From the NCBI GenBank assembly GCA_950071955.1, contig CATMOC010000144.1, forward strand, positions 1 to 8,323: a stretch of DNA of 8,323 nucleotides, written 5' to 3'. This document shows, piece after piece, positions 6,577 through 8,323 of the stretch. Numbering within the stretch: position 1 is the stretch's first letter; every line of letters starts with the position of its first letter. The notes beneath the pieces were generated by a model. The model worked only from the letters and a program-made list of their open reading frames with translations, had not been told where the DNA came from and searched no databases. The stretch is from an uncultured Mesorhizobium sp. GTDB lineage: Bacteria; Pseudomonadota; Alphaproteobacteria; Rhizobiales; Rhizobiaceae. Made by a program: the position numbers and the translations under genes.

Positions 6577-6595
6577 GAGGACAATTTCTCCTCAT
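6575..6595 (-). other. hairpin over the repressor ribosome site and start codon
   Basis: ATGAGGA (6575-6581) and TCCTCAT (6589-6595) form perfect 7-bp arms around a 7-nt loop. In the mRNA the AGGA of the ribosome site pairs with UCCU next to the start codon, and two bases of the AUG are in the stem. This may dampen repressor translation. Chance palindromy of a Shine-Dalgarno sequence with a nearby UCCU cannot be excluded. Confidence 0.45.
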
Positions 6596-6604
6596 TTCGG
6601 TGTC

Positions 6605-6610
6605 TGTCAA
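6605..6610 (-). promoter_or_regulatory. candidate -35 of the repressor gene
   Basis: TTGACA on the minus strand is a perfect consensus -35 and directly abuts operator site 4. The sequences 17-18 bp downstream (AAATTG or AATTGT) are poor -10 elements. If that spacing is used, transcription would begin at about the start codon, giving a near-leaderless message, so the promoter assignment is uncertain. Confidence 0.4.
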
Positions 6611-6618
6611 GATGCATC
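6611..6618. promoter_or_regulatory. candidate LacI-family operator, site 4
   Basis: GATGCATC is an 8-bp palindrome that continues as GATGCATCAA on one side, matching half of the extended site 2. It abuts the candidate repressor -35 and is 54 bp (centre to centre) from site 3. Confidence 0.5.
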
Positions 6619-6633
6619 AACGCGGAAGCCGCG

Positions 6634-6662
6634 GTGACAGGCGGGGATCGGGGATGTAGACC
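6634..6662 (+). promoter_or_regulatory. candidate promoter for the hydratase and enoyl-CoA hydratase genes
   Basis: GTGACA (6634-6639, five of six to consensus) and TAGACC (6657-6662, three of six) are 17 bp apart. The expected start near 6669 gives a leader of about 60 nt. Operator site 4 lies 15 bp upstream of the -35. Confidence 0.3.
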
Positions 6663-6728
6663 ATCTGCCATTCAAGAGCGGAAAACCCGCCGGCTGCCGG
6701 TGGCGGCGATCACAGGGATGGAGGATCA

Positions 6729-7568
6729 ATGTCCCGCGAAAGACAGGACGCGCTCGAGGCGTTTGCCGCCTCGCTCGCCGAGGCATGGCGCACCGGGGCC
6801 AAGATTGCCCTTCCCGACCCACGGGACCGCCCGAAGGACCGTTCGGAGGCCTATCTCGTCCAGGATCGCATGGCCGCGCTCATCGGCGCGCCCGTCATCG
6901 GATGGAAGGCCGGCGCGACCAGCGACGGCATGCGCAGGCGCGACGGCCACGACGACATCGTGCCGGGGCGCGCCTTCGCCACCTGCTTCTTCGTCGGCTC
7001 CGACCACGCCATTCCGGAAGAACTGGTCAAGGGCGCCCGCATCGAGCCGGAATTCGCCTATCGCATCGACGAGCCGATTCCCGTGCGCCGGCAGTCATGG
7101 ACCGCGGCCGAGATCGCACCGCGCGTCACCGCCCACATCGCGATCGAATTGATCGGGAGCCGCTACCGGACCGACACGCCGCAGGCCGACCTCACCACGC
7201 TGACGGCGATCGCCGACAACGGCAACGGCGTCGGCCTGATCATCGGCGACGTGATCGCAGATCCGGACGCGGTCGATTTCCACAGCCACCCGATCAACCT
7301 GTCGGTAGATGGCGGCGAGCCCGCGCGAAACAGTCCGCCCGACATCCGCTGCAGCCCGCTCGACGCCCTCGTCGACGTCGCGAACCACCTTTCGGCGCGC
7401 GGCATCCCGCTCGAGGCGGGAACCTACGTCACCACCGGGTCGGCGACAGAGACCGTCGCCGTGATCGGCGGCACGCGGACGGTTGCCGATTTCGGCCCGC
7501 TTGGCCGCATCACCCTCGACTTCTCCGGTTCGCCTCAGGTCAAGGCGGACGGTCGACCGGCCGGCTGA
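6729..7568 (+). CDS. 2-keto-4-pentenoate hydratase family protein (MhpD-like, fumarylacetoacetase fold)
   Basis: This is a 279-aa cytoplasmic enzyme related to 2-oxopent-4-enoate hydratase and 4-oxalocrotonate decarboxylase, metal-dependent enzymes that act on enol-keto acids from aromatic meta-cleavage. The family pattern is present in order: AYLVQDRMAALIG (41-53), GWKAGATSDGMRR with K60, the metal-site IEPEFAYRI (E106, E108), E140 in IAIELIGSRY, the ADNGNGVGLIIGD block (162-174), VANHLSARGIPLEAG (217-231) and the VTTGSATET turn (234-242). All expected acidic ligands are present and the length is normal (about 260-280 aa). GGAGG lies 4 nt before the ATG. The usual meta-pathway partners (aldolase, acetaldehyde dehydrogenase, ring-cleavage dioxygenase) are not in the window. 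A different 2-keto acid substrate, such as a sugar-derived one, is therefore possible. It is probably co-transcribed with the next gene. Confidence 0.88.
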   Translation: MSRERQDALEAFAASLAEAWRTGAKIALPDPRDRPKDRSEAYLVQDRMAALIGAPVIGWKAGATSDGMRRRDGHDDIVPGRAFATCFFVGSDHAIPEELVKGARIEPEFAYRIDEPIPVRRQSWTAAEIAPRVTAHIAIELIGSRYRTDTPQADLTTLTAIADNGNGVGLIIGDVIADPDAVDFHSHPINLSVDGGEPARNSPPDIRCSPLDALVDVANHLSARGIPLEAGTYVTTGSATETVAVIGGTRTVADFGPLGRITLDFSGSPQVKADGRPAG

Positions 7569-7577
7569 GAGGCGTCG

Positions 7578-8323
7578 ATGAGCCCTTCCTCGGAATTCCC
7601 GGCATTCGAGTTCATCCGCGCCGATGTCCGCGGCCATGCGCTCTACCTGACGATCGACCGGCCCGAGGTGCGCAACGCGCTGCATCCGCCGGCGCATCGC
7701 GAACTGTCGAGCGCGCTCGATGCCTTCGAGGCCGACGACGCCCTGCACTGCGCCGTCATCACCGGCGCGGGCGAGAAGGCCTTCTGCACCGGCTCGGATC
7801 TCAAATATCGCGCCGCGACCGGCGATGCCTTCATCCCCGAATCGGGATTTGGCGGGCTCGCCGAGCGCTACGGCTTGAGTAAGCCGGTGATCGCTGCGGT
7901 CAATGGCGACGCCATCGGCGGCGGTTTGGAGATTGTGCTCGCATGCGACCTTGCGATTGCCGCGGAATCCGCGCGCTTCGGGCTGCCCGAGCCGAAAGTG
8001 GGCCTCGCAGCCAGTGGCGGACTGCACCGGCTGGCGCGGCAGATCTCCATGAAGCATGCGATGGACATTGCGCTGACAGGACGTCTGTTTTCCGCTGCCG
8101 AGGCTCAGGCCAAGGGTCTCGTCAACCAGGTCGTTCCGTCAGAGGGGCTGAGCGAGGCGGTCGGGGCGCTGGTCGAGACGCTCGCACGAAATGCGCCGCT
8201 GGCGCTGCGCGCGACCAAGCAGATGATGCTCGACGGCCTCGATAAGCCAACGCTTGCCGACGCGTTCCGGGGCGATTTCCCAGCCTATCGCGCCATGCTG
8301 CGATCGCAGGATGCAATCGAAGG
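7578..8323 (+). CDS. enoyl-CoA hydratase/isomerase family protein (3' end cut by window edge)
   Basis: This is a crotonase-fold enzyme; 248 residues are visible and perhaps 10-20 are missing beyond the edge. Oxyanion-hole segments are KAFCTGSDLKYR (67-78) and VNGDAIGGGLEIVLACD (108-124). The two glutamates that catalyse water addition in enoyl-CoA hydratase are both present, E118 in GGGLEI and E138 in GLPEPKVGL. True hydratase activity is therefore plausible, rather than only isomerase or thioesterase activity. The segment AASGGLHRLARQI (144-156) replaces the common PGAGGTQRL and looks closer to CaiD-like branches. The start has GAGG five nt upstream and lies 9 nt after the hydratase stop, so one operon is likely. 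The acyl-CoA substrate is unknown, and no CoA ligase or transferase is visible here. Confidence 0.9.
   Translation, partial: MSPSSEFPAFEFIRADVRGHALYLTIDRPEVRNALHPPAHRELSSALDAFEADDALHCAVITGAGEKAFCTGSDLKYRAATGDAFIPESGFGGLAERYGLSKPVIAAVNGDAIGGGLEIVLACDLAIAAESARFGLPEPKVGLAASGGLHRLARQISMKHAMDIALTGRLFSAAEAQAKGLVNQVVPSEGLSEAVGALVETLARNAPLALRATKQMMLDGLDKPTLADAFRGDFPAYRAMLRSQDAIE

Larger units (their letters stand above)
6577..6728. promoter_or_regulatory. divergent regulatory region between repressor and hydratase genes
   Basis: This 152-bp spacer contains the repressor ribosome-site hairpin, a perfect TTGACA for the minus strand (6605-6610), candidate operator site 4 (6611-6618) and a candidate plus-strand promoter. 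The ribosome site GGAGG (6720-6724) serves the hydratase gene, 4 nt before its ATG. Confidence 0.75.

Noticed and set aside
6785..7882. 365-aa plus-strand open frame
   Set aside because: It is an Arg/Pro-rich alternate frame across both the hydratase and enoyl-CoA hydratase genes; those frames carry the family motifs.
7095..8057. 320-aa minus-strand open frame
   Set aside because: It is antisense to two well-supported enzymes, with no domain or ribosome site of note.

Overview
The window looks like a chromosomal or megaplasmid catabolic locus of a high-GC alphaproteobacterium, probably of the Rhizobiales (Mesorhizobium/Phyllobacteriaceae-like). This is inferred from the GC-rich codon use, the complete five-gene branched-chain-amino-acid-type (HAAT) ABC transporter operon beside catabolic enzymes, and a LacI-type regulator. 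No tool-based taxonomy was possible. There are no RNA genes, insertion sequences, CRISPR arrays or obvious foreign islands. Coding density is very high and most genes overlap or nearly touch.

Layout. (1) Positions 1-4412, minus strand: an uptake operon transcribed in the order periplasmic binding protein, livH, livM, livG, livF (livF runs off the left edge). The binding-protein gene is separated from livH by 97 nt holding two stem-loops; the remaining junctions are overlapping or 2 nt apart. (2) Positions 4413-4692: a divergent regulatory region with palindromic candidate operators and candidate promoters. (3) Positions 4693-5505, plus strand: a TIM-barrel sugar phosphate isomerase/epimerase-like enzyme. 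(4) Positions 5512-6576, minus strand: a LacI-family repressor, convergent with the isomerase gene with only 6 bp between the stops. (5) Positions 6577-6728: a second divergent regulatory region. (6) Positions 6729 to the right edge, plus strand: a 2-keto-4-pentenoate hydratase-family (FAH fold) enzyme followed 9 nt later by an enoyl-CoA hydratase/isomerase that is cut by the right edge.

The most useful non-coding signal is the 8-mer ATGCATCA, which occurs four times, always in a regulatory region flanking the transporter, isomerase, repressor or hydratase genes. The best copy is the 14-bp palindrome TTTGATGCATCAAA. The sites sit on or next to candidate promoter elements. The natural reading is that the LacI-type protein autoregulates and also controls the transporter, isomerase and hydratase/ECH units as one regulon, perhaps by DNA looping between the two clusters about 2 kb apart.

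Together the genes suggest uptake of a small organic acid, aromatic acid or sugar-derived acid, then isomerisation or dehydration, enol-keto-acid hydration or related chemistry, and CoA-thioester hydration. The actual substrate cannot be read from the sequence, and I do not recognise the combination as a named pathway.
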